From NCBI GenBank assembly GCA_026260175.1, contig JAKCWW010000118.1:78760-142759 (forward strand): a stretch of 64,000 bases of DNA. Direction: 5' to 3'. The translations under genes and the position numbers were made by a program. Positions 63,633 to 64,000 of the stretch are shown here, one piece after another (within the stretch, counting starts at the first letter, position 1; the number at the start of each line of letters is the position of its first letter). The notes under the pieces are model-generated. The model was not told the origin of the DNA, did no database searches, and worked only from the letters and a program-made list of their open reading frames with translations. Source of the DNA: Reticulitermes lucifugus (lineage: Eukaryota; Arthropoda; Insecta; Blattodea; Rhinotermitidae).

Positions 63633-63675
63633 AGGTATGTACAAAGGCACACAAGAACAACAAATTGTGTCAAAG

Positions 63676-63691
63676 GTGTGTGTGTGTGTGT
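63676..63691. repeat. GT dinucleotide microsatellite
   Basis: It is a perfect run of eight GT units. Confidence 0.9.
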
Positions 63692-64000
63692 AGAGCTAAA
63701 ATACAATATAGTTAATTAAAGTTACTGAAAGTGTTTAAAATGTAAATCAAACATTCGTTACTGAGTACAGTACTCATTGATCCACCATGGCATAAACATC
63801 CACTAGACAACACAGGGATATTCCCTTTGAATGAAGAAGACAAAAATTGACTTAGAAGTTTGTCGGCAATGGAAGATGAATATTATTTAAGATTGTAAAG
63901 AGTGTTTGTTGATTGATTTATGTTTGAAACATTTCTATTAATTTTAGTGAACAATATTGTATTTTAACTCTACACATGCACATCTTTGACAGAATTTGCT

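Larger units (their letters stand above)
48520..64000. other. Intergenic sequence downstream of Hr51
   Basis: No gene was recognised after the receptor. The stretch contains a SINE at 57152-57379, a GAAT-tailed LINE end near 58 kb, a SINE tail at 58970-59082, LINE relics at 60190-60560 and 62520-63060, and a repeat seen twice at 60660-60980 and 63060-63345. The stretches 49000-57100 and 61000-62500 are plain AT-rich sequence with only short open frames; none shows domain motifs. Confidence 0.6.

Noticed and set aside
1-64000. CRISPR array, operon or phage-like system
   Set aside because: Direct repeats present are microsatellites or retrotransposon tails; the genes and splice structure are eukaryotic.

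Overview
This is animal nuclear DNA, most likely from an insect with a large genome. The coding signal is split into small exons with GT/AG boundaries. The introns reach 13 kb. The rest is AT-rich sequence full of decayed non-LTR retrotransposons, tRNA-derived SINEs, MITE-like elements and microsatellites. The protein matches the insect Hr51/unfulfilled branch of nuclear receptors, and the repeats resemble those of cockroach-like (polyneopteran) genomes. The species is inference; the sequence does not settle it. There is no prokaryotic organisation, no CRISPR array and no operon.

One gene is supported. It lies on the + strand and is the 3' part of an NR2E3/PNR-type nuclear receptor (Hr51, also called unfulfilled). 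Five exons were found: 17245-17359, 30634-30731, 42456-42694, 46163-46406 and 48007-48245. All four internal junctions join in phase and give 310 codons plus a split alanine, ending in a TGA. They cover the end of the DNA-binding-domain extension, the hinge, the whole ligand-binding domain and the C-terminal AF-2 helix. The zinc-finger exons were not found; they probably lie before base 1, which would make the first 17 kb an intron.

Layout: 1-17244 is non-coding (upstream intron by inference), with SINEs, microsatellites and an RTE-like LINE 3' end at 9850-10476. The intron 17360-30633 holds a foldback of about 300-bp arms (21510-22200), each arm with a hammerhead-ribozyme-like motif, plus a SINE cluster at 25.6-27.1 kb and a LINE end with an AAGT-repeat tail at 28.6-28.9 kb. 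The intron 30732-42455 holds a 79-bp near-perfect hairpin (32557-32635), a hAT-like MITE with 8-bp target duplications (35151-35366) and a SINE (40433-40622). The two short introns hold an RTE relic and a SINE-like fragment. After the stop codon, another RTE relic begins within about 150 bases and contains the first AATAAA. The remaining 15 kb is intergenic, with several LINE 3' ends, SINEs and an interspersed repeat present twice.

The feature most worth following up is a recurring structural motif, CTGANGA + T + short stem + GAAAC, seen at nine places on both strands. In the foldback it is flanked by pairing stems in the arrangement of a type I hammerhead ribozyme. It also has departures from the canonical core that must be tested before activity is claimed.
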